A DNA stretch of 64,000 nt from JAGMXM01 sp964458325 (GCA_964458325.1 CAYWIM010000001.1:62001-126000); one strand, 5' to 3'. Numbered from the stretch's first letter, positions 53,937-63,295 are shown. The notes: generated from the sequence alone by a model not told the origin. A program made the numbers and translations.

Positions 53937-55513
53937 GGCGCGAGGGGTTTTCCCTGGGCGCCGTCCTGGAGGGCATAGAGGCGCGTCATGGTGGCCAGAT
54001 AGAGGACCCCGTTGGCCGCGATGGGCGATGCGTTAATGGGCTCGCCGAGCTTGACCTGGCCGAGAATCCGCATCTCCGGTGCGTCCGCAAAACACCAGAC
54101 CGTGCCTCGCCGGCTGGCGAAGTAGACCTTGCCGTCGGCGACGAGGGGCGAGGCCCACACTTCGGCATCCAGGTCGTGGGTCCAATGCGCCTGGCCGGTG
54201 CGGGCGTTGACGCAATGGGCCCGGCGGCCGGAATCGGCCACATAGACCCGCTCGTCGTGGACGGCGGGGGTGACCATGCAATGATTCTGGAGAGGATACG
54301 ACCAGACCTCGCCGGTGCGGGTGATGTCGCCGGAGGCTGTGGCGTCGATGCATTTGAGCCAGGCCTGGTTTTTGCCCCACCAGACATCGCCGCCGAGAGT
54401 GACGTAGACGCGGCCGCGGTGGAACACGGGGATGCTCTTGATGTTGCTCGGGCTCTCGCGGCGATTGCCGGTGAAGCGGTGCACATCGGATTTGGGGGCG
54501 TCCGGATCGCCGTCGAACCACCAAACCTTCTGCAGCGTCTGGACCGGCGGGGCAGGGGCGGCAGCCGATCCCGGGAGCGCGCGGAAGGCGTAGACGACTC
54601 CGTCGCCGCCGCCGAAGATCACGAGCTTGCGGCCGTTGACTTCGCCGAGCGCAGGCGACGACCATGTGCTGTGGAAAATGACCGGCCCGATCCGCTCATC
54701 GTCCCGGGCGAGCCAGCGGCCGGTCAGGGCATCCAGAGCGATCAGGCTGGGCGCATCGGGAGCGCGGATCTTCCGGTGGGTATTATCGACGCCATTGCAG
54801 GTGTTGAAGTAGAGGGTGGAACCGTCGAGCAGGGGAGCGGTGTGGGCGCTGTCGTGAGGATAGGACCCGGTTTGCGTCAGCACAGGAAACGTCCAGAGGA
54901 TGTCGGCGGTGATTTCGTTCACGGGGATGGGCGGGGCGTCGAGGGGCGCCTGGAAGGAGGCTTCATCGAGGAAGGGGCCATCGTTGCCATTGGACTGGCC
55001 ATCGAGGTCGAGGCAGAGCATCTCGACGCGATTATCGAGTATGTAGACCCGGCGGCCGTCGATGACGGGAGAGCCGACAATTCCCGCCCGCGGCCAATCC
55101 TGGTAGATGTCCTTGCTGAGCTTGGGGACGACCAACTGCCAGCGGAAACGCCCATCCTGCTCGTCGAAGCACATCAGGATGCCGCGGTCGCCGGTGTGCC
55201 GGGGATCGCGCGGATTGCCGTTGTTCGTGCCGATCAGGACCCGTCCGCCCGCGACGGCCGGTGTGGAATGGGTTTCGGTGCCGAGCTCGACCGACCATTT
55301 GACGTTTTGTCCGGTCGAGGGATCGAATGTTGAAGGAAGCCCGCGCTCAGGCGAGATCATGTTCCGGGTGTGGCGTTCGCCCCATTGCGGCTGGTCAGCG
55401 GCGGGAACCGCTGGCGGGATTAGCGTCAACACCGCCAGAAGGACAGCCGCGGGATGGCGGCAACAGTGGGCACGCCGACACGCAGCGTCATCAGTCTCGC
55501 CGTGTGAAGGCAC
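53933..55513 (-). CDS. Exported PQQ-like beta-propeller protein
   Basis: 526 residues if it starts at the GTG at 55513. That start is uncertain: no Shine-Dalgarno sequence is visible, and the frame is open to 55624. A signal peptide ends near A-V-P-A-A-D before Q-P-Q-W-G. The rest is a WD-like PQQ propeller with repeats of the form G-R-V-L-I-G-T or D-G-K-V-Y-F-A-S-R-R-G-T-V-W-C and A-L-D-A-L-T-G blocks. Such proteins are periplasmic; many lack enzyme activity and act as scaffolds, and real quinoprotein active-site residues cannot be confirmed here. Translationally coupled to the SDR gene. Confidence 0.8.
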   Translation of the reverse strand: MPSHGETDDAACRRAHCCRHPAAVLLAVLTLIPPAVPAADQPQWGERHTRNMISPERGLPSTFDPSTGQNVKWSVELGTETHSTPAVAGGRVLIGTNNGNPRDPRHTGDRGILMCFDEQDGRFRWQLVVPKLSKDIYQDWPRAGIVGSPVIDGRRVYILDNRVEMLCLDLDGQSNGNDGPFLDEASFQAPLDAPPIPVNEITADILWTFPVLTQTGSYPHDSAHTAPLLDGSTLYFNTCNGVDNTHRKIRAPDAPSLIALDALTGRWLARDDERIGPVIFHSTWSSPALGEVNGRKLVIFGGGDGVVYAFRALPGSAAAPAPPVQTLQKVWWFDGDPDAPKSDVHRFTGNRRESPSNIKSIPVFHRGRVYVTLGGDVWWGKNQAWLKCIDATASGDITRTGEVWSYPLQNHCMVTPAVHDERVYVADSGRRAHCVNARTGQAHWTHDLDAEVWASPLVADGKVYFASRRGTVWCFADAPEMRILGQVKLGEPINASPIAANGVLYLATMTRLYALQDGAQGKPLAP

Positions 55514-56047
55514 GCGGCCTGCACGATGCGGATCGGGTCCACTGATCCGGCATTGCGGACTGATGGCGCTCGGTCGAGCGCCGCGACTTCGCCCGATGAA
55601 TCCAGCTTTTCTCACGGGCGGCACGGTAGCTCAAGAGCGGCCGCAAGGGAAGCAATACCCGCGAAACAAAGGTGCGGCGGCAGCGATTGCTTGTCTCGCG
55701 GTCCATGGGTTTCGAGGGCGAGCCAAACGGCTCGTTCGCTCGAACCAAACGCTTGAGAAAAGCAGAAGAGCTTAGGGGCCGTCAGGAAATAACCTTTACA
55801 CTTTGCTGCTGGCCATTGGGCTTGCGGGCGCGGAGCGAGCGACGAGCATACCCGCCAGCGGTCTGTGAGGAGTGAGCGACAAAGCCCCCAAGCCCAATGG
55901 CCGCAGCCCCGCGGGTCGCCGCGGCGTGGGGGCATCTGCTTCGTTGCTCCTCAGTCACAGAGGTCAAGGCTATGCTCCTTCGTCGCGCCTCGCATCTGCC
56001 CCCACGGCGCTGGCGACAAAGTGCAAAGGTTATTTTCTGACGACCCC
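55514..56047. other. Non-coding gap holding a fold-back element
   Basis: 534 bp without a supported gene. The part near 55514 should contain the promoter of the minus-strand PQQ-type gene. From 55772 to 56050 lies the fold-back element described separately. Between them (55620-55770) I see nothing distinctive. Confidence 0.55.
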
Positions 56048-56050
56048 TTA
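55772..56050. repeat. 279-bp fold-back element with nested inverted repeats
   Basis: Outer arms of 34 bases (55772-55805 and 56017-56050) pair with four mismatches; their cores, GTCAG(G/A)AAATAACCTTT and C(A/G)CTTTG... reversed, are unusually AT-rich for this genome. Inside is a perfect 14-bp inverted repeat (GGCCATTGGGCTTG at 55811-55824, complement at 55889-55902). A third pair is CGTGGGGGC (55925) with GCCCCCACG (55998). The right end contains the stop codon of the PEP-CTERM gene. It could be a MITE-like element or a large RNA structure. Confidence 0.75.
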
Positions 56051-57097
56051 TCTGCGCCGCCGGGCGCGGGCGAACAGGGCGATGAGGCCGCCGGCGAACA
56101 ACGTGACGATGGCCGGTTCGGGAACGGTCATCGCCATAAGGCCGTTGTTGCTGTCGAGGGCGTAAACGACATTGCCAAAGAAGTCGACGGCGCCGGTGCC
56201 ATTCCCGTTGGCGTTATCGACGGGGAACGGCTCGGAGTCGAGCGGGGCGTTGAGGACGGCTTCCGAGAGGGTGTTCAAGTCGTAGAGGTCGAGCGTGTCC
56301 GGCAAGGGCGAGGTATTGAGGGTGATGCCCGCCAGGAGGTTGGCCCCGGGATCGACGCCGATGAGAGTGAGGGCGCCGGGCAGCACGGCGGTGCTGTATT
56401 GGGCCACGGTCAAGCCAGTATCGAGGTCAATCTGGCGCAGCAACCGCGCGGACGCTGTCCCGAAAAACGTGTTGCCAGCGCCAAAGGCCAAACCCAATCC
56501 CAAATCGCCCGCTGTTGCGTCGGTCTGAAGCGGCGTGGCGGTGAACGAGGCGCCATCGGTCTTGATGGACGCCACGATGGTTCCGCTGCGAGAGGCCGCG
56601 AGGATATGGACATCGTTGCCTGCGCCCCGGACATCGAGGGTGTCGCCGAAGCGGCGGTTGGCGGCCGTGGGATTGCCGCCGCTGGGGTCGCCGGAATAGA
56701 CCAGCTCGGGAGCTGCGCTTTCATTGGCCCAGCGATACAGCTTGAACTGGTTGGTGCCGATAGAATCCGTCGTGAGGTTGGCGCCATAGATGACGCCATC
56801 GGAGCCTGCGGATATCATGTTCAGGGCGAACGTGCCGCCACTAATGCCCGTGATGTTCATCGTGCCAACATCCGCTCCCGTTGTTCCATCGACCACATTC
56901 ACACTTGTGGCGCGGTTGGCGATGAGGACGTGCCCGGTGGCCGGGTTATAGGTCATGCCGCGCTGGATGTTGTCTGTGGTCAGGTAGGTGCGGTCGCCCG
57001 GCTTGAGGATCCAGAGGGATTCCAGGCTCTGCGCCTGGGAATAGGCGGCTGCCACGGCCAGGGTGATGACGGCAAGCAGGAGAGCAGATGTCTTCAT
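56048..57097 (-). CDS. PEP-CTERM sorting-signal protein
   Basis: 349 residues from the ATG at 57097 (57121 is an alternative); signal peptide about 1-22. The body is beta-rich and propeller-like, with blocks such as G-V-I-Y-G-A-N and D-L-D-T-G-L-T-V-A. The C-terminus is a textbook PEP-CTERM signal: V-P-E-P, a hydrophobic helix, then A-R-A-R-R-R-R. Such proteins are processed by an exosortase and exported to the cell surface or an extracellular matrix; no exosortase gene is in the window. The stop codon lies in the right arm of the fold-back element. Confidence 0.9.
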   Translation of the reverse strand: MKTSALLLAVITLAVAAAYSQAQSLESLWILKPGDRTYLTTDNIQRGMTYNPATGHVLIANRATSVNVVDGTTGADVGTMNITGISGGTFALNMISAGSDGVIYGANLTTDSIGTNQFKLYRWANESAAPELVYSGDPSGGNPTAANRRFGDTLDVRGAGNDVHILAASRSGTIVASIKTDGASFTATPLQTDATAGDLGLGLAFGAGNTFFGTASARLLRQIDLDTGLTVAQYSTAVLPGALTLIGVDPGANLLAGITLNTSPLPDTLDLYDLNTLSEAVLNAPLDSEPFPVDNANGNGTGAVDFFGNVVYALDSNNGLMAMTVPEPAIVTLFAGGLIALFARARRRR

Positions 57098-57170
57098 AGC
57101 CAAAGCGCACTGAATGATCATGGTCGCTGTCGAGTCTGGGCGATATTGACCATAAAGCGGCTGCGGCGTC

Positions 57171-57206
57171 AATGCCCCATTGTCATTGGGGATGGATTGG
57201 GGCATT
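57171..57206. promoter_or_regulatory. Dyad between the PEP-CTERM gene and panC
   Basis: AATGCCCCA (57171-57179) and TGGGGCATT (57198-57206) form a perfect 9-bp inverted repeat just upstream of panC; a looser ATTGAC/GTCAAT pair lies around 57145-57172. It may be an operator or a 5' leader hairpin for panC. No clear -35/-10 boxes. Confidence 0.35.
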
Positions 57207-57214
57207 ATGGCGCC

Positions 57215-58072
57215 ATGCGAACGGTGAAGTCGTGCGCCGGGATGCAGCGACTGGCGCGCCAGTGGCAACGGGCTGGCGTGCCCGTGGCGCTGGTGCCCAC
57301 GATGGGTTTCCTGCATGCAGGGCATATCAGCCTCATCCACCGGGCCCGCCGCGCCGTGGGGCGCCGCGGGCGCGTGGTCGTGAGCATCTATGTCAATCCG
57401 ACCCAGTTCGCGCCGACGGAGGATCTGAAGCGGTATCCGCGGGACCGGGAGGGGGACTTGCGCCAATGCCGGTCGGCGGGCGCGGATGCGGTGTTTCTGC
57501 CTTCAGATGCGGAGATGTATCCGGCCGGCTTCAGCACGTATGTCGAGGAGCAGGCATTGTCGCGCGGGATGGAAGGGGCGTCGAGGCCCACCCATTTTCG
57601 AGGGGTCACCACGGTGGTGGCGAAGCTGTTTCTGCTGACGCAGCCGGGGGTGGCGGTGTTTGGCGCCAAGGATTGCCAGCAAGCGGCGGTGGTGCGGCGG
57701 ATGGCGCGGGACCTGAATTTTCCGGTGCGGATCGTGGTGGCGGAGACCCTTCGGGAGGAGGACGGTCTGGCGATGAGCTCGCGCAACCATTATCTCTCGC
57801 CGGCGCAGCGGGCCCAGGCCACCGTGCTGTGGCGGATGCTCGAGGAGGCGCGCCGGCAGGTCCGGGCGGCACGCCAACCGCTATCGGCGGCCCAGCTGAG
57901 GCGGCGGCTGCAAGGCCTGCTTCGGCAAGCGCCTGAGGCGCGGATGGACTACATCGAGTTCTTCCAGCCTGACACATTGGCGCCGGTGCGGCGGGTGCGC
58001 CGGGGGGATCACATGGCGCTGGCCGTCTGGATCGGGCCAACCCGGCTGATCGACAACGCAACATTGGAATGA
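57215..58072 (+). CDS. panC: Pantothenate synthetase
   Basis: 285 residues from the ATG at 57215; the frame runs far upstream without homology. It joins pantoate and beta-alanine with ATP to make pantothenate, the vitamin B5 step toward coenzyme A. Motifs: P-T-M-G-F-L-H-A-G-H (28-37, nucleotide HIGH motif), V-N-P-T-Q-F, F-G-A-K-D-C-Q-Q, and M-S-S-R-N as the KMSKS-like loop. In most relatives the FG-x-KD-x-QQ block has Glu and Tyr; here Ala and Cys replace them, a mild deviation. It is followed four bases later by nadB. Confidence 0.95.
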   Translation: MRTVKSCAGMQRLARQWQRAGVPVALVPTMGFLHAGHISLIHRARRAVGRRGRVVVSIYVNPTQFAPTEDLKRYPRDREGDLRQCRSAGADAVFLPSDAEMYPAGFSTYVEEQALSRGMEGASRPTHFRGVTTVVAKLFLLTQPGVAVFGAKDCQQAAVVRRMARDLNFPVRIVVAETLREEDGLAMSSRNHYLSPAQRAQATVLWRMLEEARRQVRAARQPLSAAQLRRRLQGLLRQAPEARMDYIEFFQPDTLAPVRRVRRGDHMALAVWIGPTRLIDNATLE

Positions 58073-58076
58073 GGTT

Positions 58077-59699
58077 ATGGATAGCGAGACACGCACATGC
58101 GATTTCCTGGTGATGGGCAGCGGCATCGCGGGGCTGTTTTTTGCGCTGCACGCCGCCGAACACGGGCGGGTCGTCGTGGTCACGAAGAAGCAAAGCGCCG
58201 AATCGAGCACGAACCATGCCCAGGGCGGCATCGCCGCCGTCACGTCGAAGGAGGATTCGTTTGCGATGCACGTGCGCGACACCCTCGAAGCGGGGGCGGG
58301 GCTGTGCCGCGAGGAGGTCGTGCGCACGATTGTCGAGGAAGGGCCGGCGCGGATCGCCGAGCTGATCGATCTGGGGATGCGGTTCACCGAGCGCGAGATC
58401 CCGAACGAGCCGGGCCGGCGCGAGCTGGATTTAGGCCGGGAGGGCGGGCACTCGAAGCGGCGCATCCTGCATGCCCAGGACATGACCGGCCGCGAAATCG
58501 AGCGCGCTCTGCTGGCCGCCGCATCGAGACGGCCGAACATCCAGATCCTGGAAAACCATTGTGCTATCGACTTGATCACCAGCCAGAAGCTGGGGAAAAG
58601 CGGGCCAAACCGATGCATCGGCGCGTATGTGTTGGACGTGATGGGGGGCCGTGTGCTGACGTATTCGGCGCCAGTGGTGGTGCTGGCCACGGGCGGATGC
58701 GGCAAGGTCTATCTGTACACCACCAATCCCGACATTGCCGCCGGGGACGGCCTGGCGATGGCGTATCGGGCGGGGGCAGGGGTGGCGAACATGGAGTTCA
58801 TCCAGTTTCATCCGACCTGCCTCTACCATCCTCGGGCCAAGTCGTTCCTGATCAGCGAGGCGGTGCGCGGGGAAGGGGCGGTGCTTCGGACGATCGGAGG
58901 CGAGGAGTTCATGGACCGGTATCACCCCTTGAAATCGCTGGCGCCGCGAGACATCGTGGCGCGCGCCATCGACAGCGAGATGAAACGGACGGGGGCGGAC
59001 CACGTGTATCTGGACATCACCCACAAGCCGGCTCGGTTCATCATGCAGCGGTTTCCGAACATCTACTCGCGATGCCTGGAGCTGGGGATCGACATCACCA
59101 AGGAGCTGATTCCAGTGGTCCCGGCGGCGCATTACCAGTGCGGGGGAGTGGTGACGGATGTGAATGGCGTGACGGAGATTGCGGGGCTGTATGCGATTGG
59201 AGAGGTCGCGTGCACGGGGCTGCATGGCGCCAATCGGCTGGCGAGCAACTCCCTGCTCGAGGCCCTGGTGTGCGCATCAAGAGCGGCGCGCCACAGCCGG
59301 GAGCACCGGCAAGCTGCGCTGGGCGAGCCGCTGCCGCCGTGGCAGTCCAGCCAGGCCCATAATCCGGACGAAGCCGTGGTCGTGGCCCACAACTGGGACG
59401 AGCTGCGGCGCGCCATGTGGGATTACGTGGGCATCGTGCGGACCAACAAGCGCCTCGAGCGGGCCCGGAAACGCATCGGCAATCTCCAGGAGGAGATCCA
59501 GGAGTATTACTGGGACTTCATTGTGACGCGGGACCTGCTGGAGCTGCGGAATCTGGCGGTCGTGGCGCAATGCATCATCGATTGCGCCTTGGGGCGTCCG
59601 GAGAGCCGGGGCCTCCATTACAACCTGGATTTTCCCAATCCCGATCCCGCCTGGGCCCAGCGCGACAGCGTCATTCACAAAGACTCGCGGGGCGGATGA
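58077..59699 (+). CDS. nadB: L-aspartate oxidase
   Basis: 540 residues. It oxidises L-aspartate to iminoaspartate with FAD, the first step of de novo NAD synthesis. The FAD motif is G-S-G-I-A-G-L (about 14-20), then S-S-T-N-H-A-Q-G-G-I-A-A, E-F-I-Q-F-H-P-T (active-site region), H-Y-Q-C-G-G-V and G-L-H-G-A-N-R-L-A-S-N-S. The C-terminal helical domain (about 420-520) is complete. It lies four bases after panC and overlaps the MFS gene by ATGA. nadA and nadC are not nearby. Confidence 0.95.
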   Translation: MDSETRTCDFLVMGSGIAGLFFALHAAEHGRVVVVTKKQSAESSTNHAQGGIAAVTSKEDSFAMHVRDTLEAGAGLCREEVVRTIVEEGPARIAELIDLGMRFTEREIPNEPGRRELDLGREGGHSKRRILHAQDMTGREIERALLAAASRRPNIQILENHCAIDLITSQKLGKSGPNRCIGAYVLDVMGGRVLTYSAPVVVLATGGCGKVYLYTTNPDIAAGDGLAMAYRAGAGVANMEFIQFHPTCLYHPRAKSFLISEAVRGEGAVLRTIGGEEFMDRYHPLKSLAPRDIVARAIDSEMKRTGADHVYLDITHKPARFIMQRFPNIYSRCLELGIDITKELIPVVPAAHYQCGGVVTDVNGVTEIAGLYAIGEVACTGLHGANRLASNSLLEALVCASRAARHSREHRQAALGEPLPPWQSSQAHNPDEAVVVAHNWDELRRAMWDYVGIVRTNKRLERARKRIGNLQEEIQEYYWDFIVTRDLLELRNLAVVAQCIIDCALGRPESRGLHYNLDFPNPDPAWAQRDSVIHKDSRGG

Positions 59700-61060
59700 G
59701 CCATCGGGATCCCCATGCGGAGTCGGCAGGGGACCAGTACCCACCCGGGCTGGCCAATATCTACCTCTTTGCCGTTTTCAACGCGCTTTCGTTTCAGATG
59801 GTGCTGGGCAACCCGATGATTCTCTATGCGCGGAACCTGGGGGCAAGCGCCACCGTGCTGGGGATTATCGCCGGGATGATGCCGCTCCTGGTGATCTTCC
59901 AGATCCCGGCGGCTCGCCACGTCGGGCGATTGGGCTACAAGCGGTTCGTCTTCGCGGGCTGGGGGATGCGGGTGATGTTTATCGGGTGGATGGCCTTGTT
60001 GCCGCTGACGGGGATTTTCTTGACGCCGACGACGCGGCTGGCGCTGCTGCTGATGCTGCTGTTCGGCTTCAACCTGTCGCGGGGGATCTCGAGCTGCGCG
60101 TGGCTGCCGTGGATCACCTCGCTGGTGCCGGGCTCGCTTCGGGGGGGGTATCTGGCGCGCGAGAGCGCCTGCGTGAATGTGTCGAGCGCGGTGGCATTTG
60201 TATTTGCCGCGTTCTGTCTGGGGGCGCAGCCGAACCCCTGGCAGTTCAGCGTGGTGTTCGCCTTCAGTGCGGTGATGGGGATGGCGAGCCTGGTTTTTCT
60301 GAAGCGGATCCCCGAGGGGGGCACCCCCGACGAGGTGGCGGCGTCGTCGACGGCCGTTCCGTGGCGCGCGCTGGCGGGCCATCGCCCATTCCGAAGGCTG
60401 TTGCGGCTGAACGTGGCGTGGTCGGCGGCGTATGGGGGATTGACGGCGTTCATCGTGGCGTATCTGAAGACCGAGGCGGGTCTGGATGAGCGATCGATCC
60501 TGCTGTTCACGGCGGCGATGTTTCTCGGCGGTCTGGGAGGGCTGGCGTGGTTCGGGCCGCAGCTGGACCGGGTGGGGAGCAAGCCGGTGTTGGGGGTGGC
60601 GTTTGGCTTTTGGCTGGCGATCATGGGCGGCTGGGCGCTTCTGTCAGGCCGGGCCTTCGAGCTGCGCTGGAGCGCGGTCGTCACCCTGCAATTGCTGATG
60701 GGGTTCGCGATCGCCGTGGTGAACATGGCGAACCTGCGCCTGGCGATGTCGGTGATCCCGGCGATGGGGCGGAGCCATTTCTTCGCCCTGTTTTCCGTGG
60801 TGGGCAACCTGACCCAGGGCGTGGCGCCGGTGCTCTGGGGATTGCTGATCGACGCGATGGGCAGCCGGCGGTTCCCTCTGGCGGGGATCGAGATCAACCG
60901 GTTCAGCGTCTTTTTCCTGGTGGTGTGGGGCGTGTTCGGCGTCGCGCTGGTCTTGAGCCGTTGGCTCGAGGAGCCCGCGGCGCGCCCGATGGACGAGCTG
61001 CTGCGGGATCTGATGCGATCCCCCATTCGCGCATGGCTCCGGATCTGGCCCCGGTCCTGA
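59696..61060 (+). CDS. MFS-type membrane transporter
   Basis: 454 residues from the ATG at 59696 (ATGA overlap with nadB). About 12 hydrophobic segments in two halves with a cytoplasmic link near 195-220, as in major facilitator proteins. The L-G-Y-K-R segment between helices 2 and 3 recalls the MFS loop motif. The substrate is unknown; being cotranscribed with panC and nadB, it could move a vitamin precursor, but that is only a guess. Confidence 0.8.
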   Translation: MSHRDPHAESAGDQYPPGLANIYLFAVFNALSFQMVLGNPMILYARNLGASATVLGIIAGMMPLLVIFQIPAARHVGRLGYKRFVFAGWGMRVMFIGWMALLPLTGIFLTPTTRLALLLMLLFGFNLSRGISSCAWLPWITSLVPGSLRGGYLARESACVNVSSAVAFVFAAFCLGAQPNPWQFSVVFAFSAVMGMASLVFLKRIPEGGTPDEVAASSTAVPWRALAGHRPFRRLLRLNVAWSAAYGGLTAFIVAYLKTEAGLDERSILLFTAAMFLGGLGGLAWFGPQLDRVGSKPVLGVAFGFWLAIMGGWALLSGRAFELRWSAVVTLQLLMGFAIAVVNMANLRLAMSVIPAMGRSHFFALFSVVGNLTQGVAPVLWGLLIDAMGSRRFPLAGIEINRFSVFFLVVWGVFGVALVLSRWLEEPAARPMDELLRDLMRSPIRAWLRIWPRS

Positions 61061-61204
61061 TGGCGGGTGAATCAACGCGCATGCCGGCAACAGCATGGGG
61101 CAGAATCTTGCGGCGTGTCCAGCGGACTGCGGGTCCCCCACCCCCGGCTTTCGCATGACATGGGTGTAGATCTGCATGGCCCCCTATTTACCCCCATTGG
61201 TCCC

Positions 61205-63193
61205 TCACTCCGCGATTTTAGTCTGCCGGAACCCGATCACACTGAAGCTCGCCAGTGCCAGCAGAACGCAAGCCGCGATGATCATGTCGTACGTCGATGG
61301 ATCCAACCAGCCGCCCAGGCCAAAAAAGGCGTACAAGACGGGTTCCGAACGAACCGATTTCCTTCCCAGCACCAGCGCGACGATCGCCAGCAGCCACGGA
61401 CTTGCCGCTGACAGACCCATCCAAATTCTGGGCGTCAACGCCGCGCAACGGCCGCCGCGGCGCATCCAACCCAAACCGAGGCACACCATCCCGATCAACG
61501 CCGTCAGGCCGATGAGCCCGTTGTATCCGAACGGATACAGCCAGCCGCCAATGCCGAAGAACGTGTACATGAGCGGCTGAGTTCGGGCAACGCTCCTGCC
61601 CAGCAGAAGGATGATCGCCAGCAGAATCCAGGCGCTTCCCAGTGCAAATGTCCAGGCCGTTGCCATCGTGCCACCCATCCCGGATGCCGTCTGCCGAGCG
61701 CGATTGGCGGATCCCCTTTGAATGTCCGACTGCCGGGTTGCGGCAGCGCGCGATGCCAGCAATTCGGCCTCCGTGGCTGGCTTCCTCAGAGCGAGCCGAA
61801 TCACCACGCCCAGGAACAGCCCAACGGCAAACGCAACCCCGAAACCCGCCATCATCACCCCAAGGTGCACTCCCACCGGAGCCATCACTTCAGCCGCCAA
61901 GCGCACCATGGCAATGCCGGCCACGATCAGCAGCATCCCCGCAAGAAAGGTGTGATTCCACTGGATACGCCATTGCCCGTTTTGGAGTTCCACCAGGGCC
62001 AAAGCGGTCCCCGGGATCCGGCAGCGCCCCACGCCTTCGAAACGGAGATGGGGATCCCTGAAGTCGCGGATGCTTTCCACGTCGGTCTTCACCTGGCTGA
62101 CATGCTGATACCGGCGGTCCGGCTCCTTCTCCAGCGCGTGCAACACCACATCGTCCAGGCGAACGTCCACCTGGACTTTTTTCGAAGGCGGCTGGAACTT
62201 GCCAATCGGCAGCTCGCCGGTGAGCATCTCGTATAGGACGACTCCCAGCGAGTAAATGTCCGCCCGGTGATCCACAAGGCGGGGCTGCTCGACCTGCTCG
62301 GGCGCCATGTAATGCGGCGTGCCAATGACCGATCGTTCCTCCGTCAGACCTGGCCGCGGCTCACCCGTGTCCATCAGCTTCGCGATCCCGAAATCGGCGA
62401 TCTTCACCTGCCCCGATGCGTCCAGCAGCACGTTCTCGGGTTTGATGTCGCGGTGGACGACGCCCTGTTCGTGGGCAAACTCGAGCGCCGCGCAGATCGA
62501 CGGGACAATCGCCAAGGCCGCCTCCGGCGTCAGACGTTCCGTCTGCATCAGCTGCCGCAGCGTCGAACCATCCACATACTCCATCAGAAGATAGTACATC
62601 CCATCCGCTTCGCCGAAATCGTGCACGGCAACGATGTTCGGATGGCTGAGCCGCGCCAGGGCCTGGGCTTCCCGTTCGAAACGCTCGGCGAATTTCGGAT
62701 CCGCCCCTTTCTCTGGCGATAGAATCTTCAGTGCCACCAGCCGGTTCAGTCTCGGCTGCCGCGCCTTGTACACCACGCCCATTCCGCCCTGGCCCAGCCG
62801 CTCCAGAATCTCGAGCTGCGGAAACCGGCGCGCCACCTCCGCTTCGAGCGGCCGCGCCATTCCCTGCGTCCCGTGCGGGCCGTGCGCCGGCGCCGCCTCC
62901 GTCTCCGAGGCAAGCCCGGCACCCAACACGCAGCGCGGACAGAGGCCCTGGGGCGCGCAAGCCGGCAGCGGAGATCCGCACCGCGCGCAAACCGCTCCCG
63001 GCGCCGGCCCCTCCCGTTCGGGCAACGCGGATCCGGCGGACGACATGGCCGGACGTGGCGATTCGTTTCGCGAGCGCATCAGCCATAGGGCCAGGGCGAC
63101 AACGCCCACCGCCGCTCCCGCCAGGAGCAGCAGGACCAGCAGAACCGCCAATATCTCCGGAATCCCCACCATCGCAGTCATAGGATCTCTCAT
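61205..63193 (-). CDS. Membrane Ser/Thr protein kinase with zinc ribbon
   Basis: 662 residues from the ATG at 63193 (63181 possible). Order: membrane helix (13-39); zinc-ribbon-like C69-x2-C72 and C85-x2-C88; a Hanks-type kinase (about 128-400) with G-Q-G-G-M-G-V-V-Y-K (G-loop), K156, H-R-D-I-K-P-E-N, D-F-G-I-A-K and A-P-E-Q; then four or more membrane helices. The C-terminal membrane part holds two related ~65-residue modules (about 520-590 and 595-660) sharing L-G-R-S/K-x-V-x-R/x-Q/E-P-x-x-Y-x-F-F-G-I/L-G-G-W-L. All catalytic residues are present. It lies 102 bp after the sigma-factor gene, a common pairing in Verrucomicrobiota and Planctomycetota. Signal and targets are unknown. Confidence 0.9.
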   Translation of the reverse strand: MRDPMTAMVGIPEILAVLLVLLLLAGAAVGVVALALWLMRSRNESPRPAMSSAGSALPEREGPAPGAVCARCGSPLPACAPQGLCPRCVLGAGLASETEAAPAHGPHGTQGMARPLEAEVARRFPQLEILERLGQGGMGVVYKARQPRLNRLVALKILSPEKGADPKFAERFEREAQALARLSHPNIVAVHDFGEADGMYYLLMEYVDGSTLRQLMQTERLTPEAALAIVPSICAALEFAHEQGVVHRDIKPENVLLDASGQVKIADFGIAKLMDTGEPRPGLTEERSVIGTPHYMAPEQVEQPRLVDHRADIYSLGVVLYEMLTGELPIGKFQPPSKKVQVDVRLDDVVLHALEKEPDRRYQHVSQVKTDVESIRDFRDPHLRFEGVGRCRIPGTALALVELQNGQWRIQWNHTFLAGMLLIVAGIAMVRLAAEVMAPVGVHLGVMMAGFGVAFAVGLFLGVVIRLALRKPATEAELLASRAAATRQSDIQRGSANRARQTASGMGGTMATAWTFALGSAWILLAIILLLGRSVARTQPLMYTFFGIGGWLYPFGYNGLIGLTALIGMVCLGLGWMRRGGRCAALTPRIWMGLSAASPWLLAIVALVLGRKSVRSEPVLYAFFGLGGWLDPSTYDMIIAACVLLALASFSVIGFRQTKIAE

Positions 63194-63295
63194 ACACCCC
63201 GTACTACCGGAACCGGCGTGCATCGTTACACTCGAACGCCGAGGGAAAGCCGTTCCCATTCAGTCCAGGCTTCCACCGGCCGCGTCGAACCGAGT

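Noticed and set aside
55612..55935. Small open frames inside the fold-back region
   Set aside because: They follow the inverted-repeat structure, lack ribosome sites and resemble no protein family.
57207..57214. ATG at 57207 as panC start
   Set aside because: It is in a different frame from the conserved PanC sequence; ATG 57215 is in frame.
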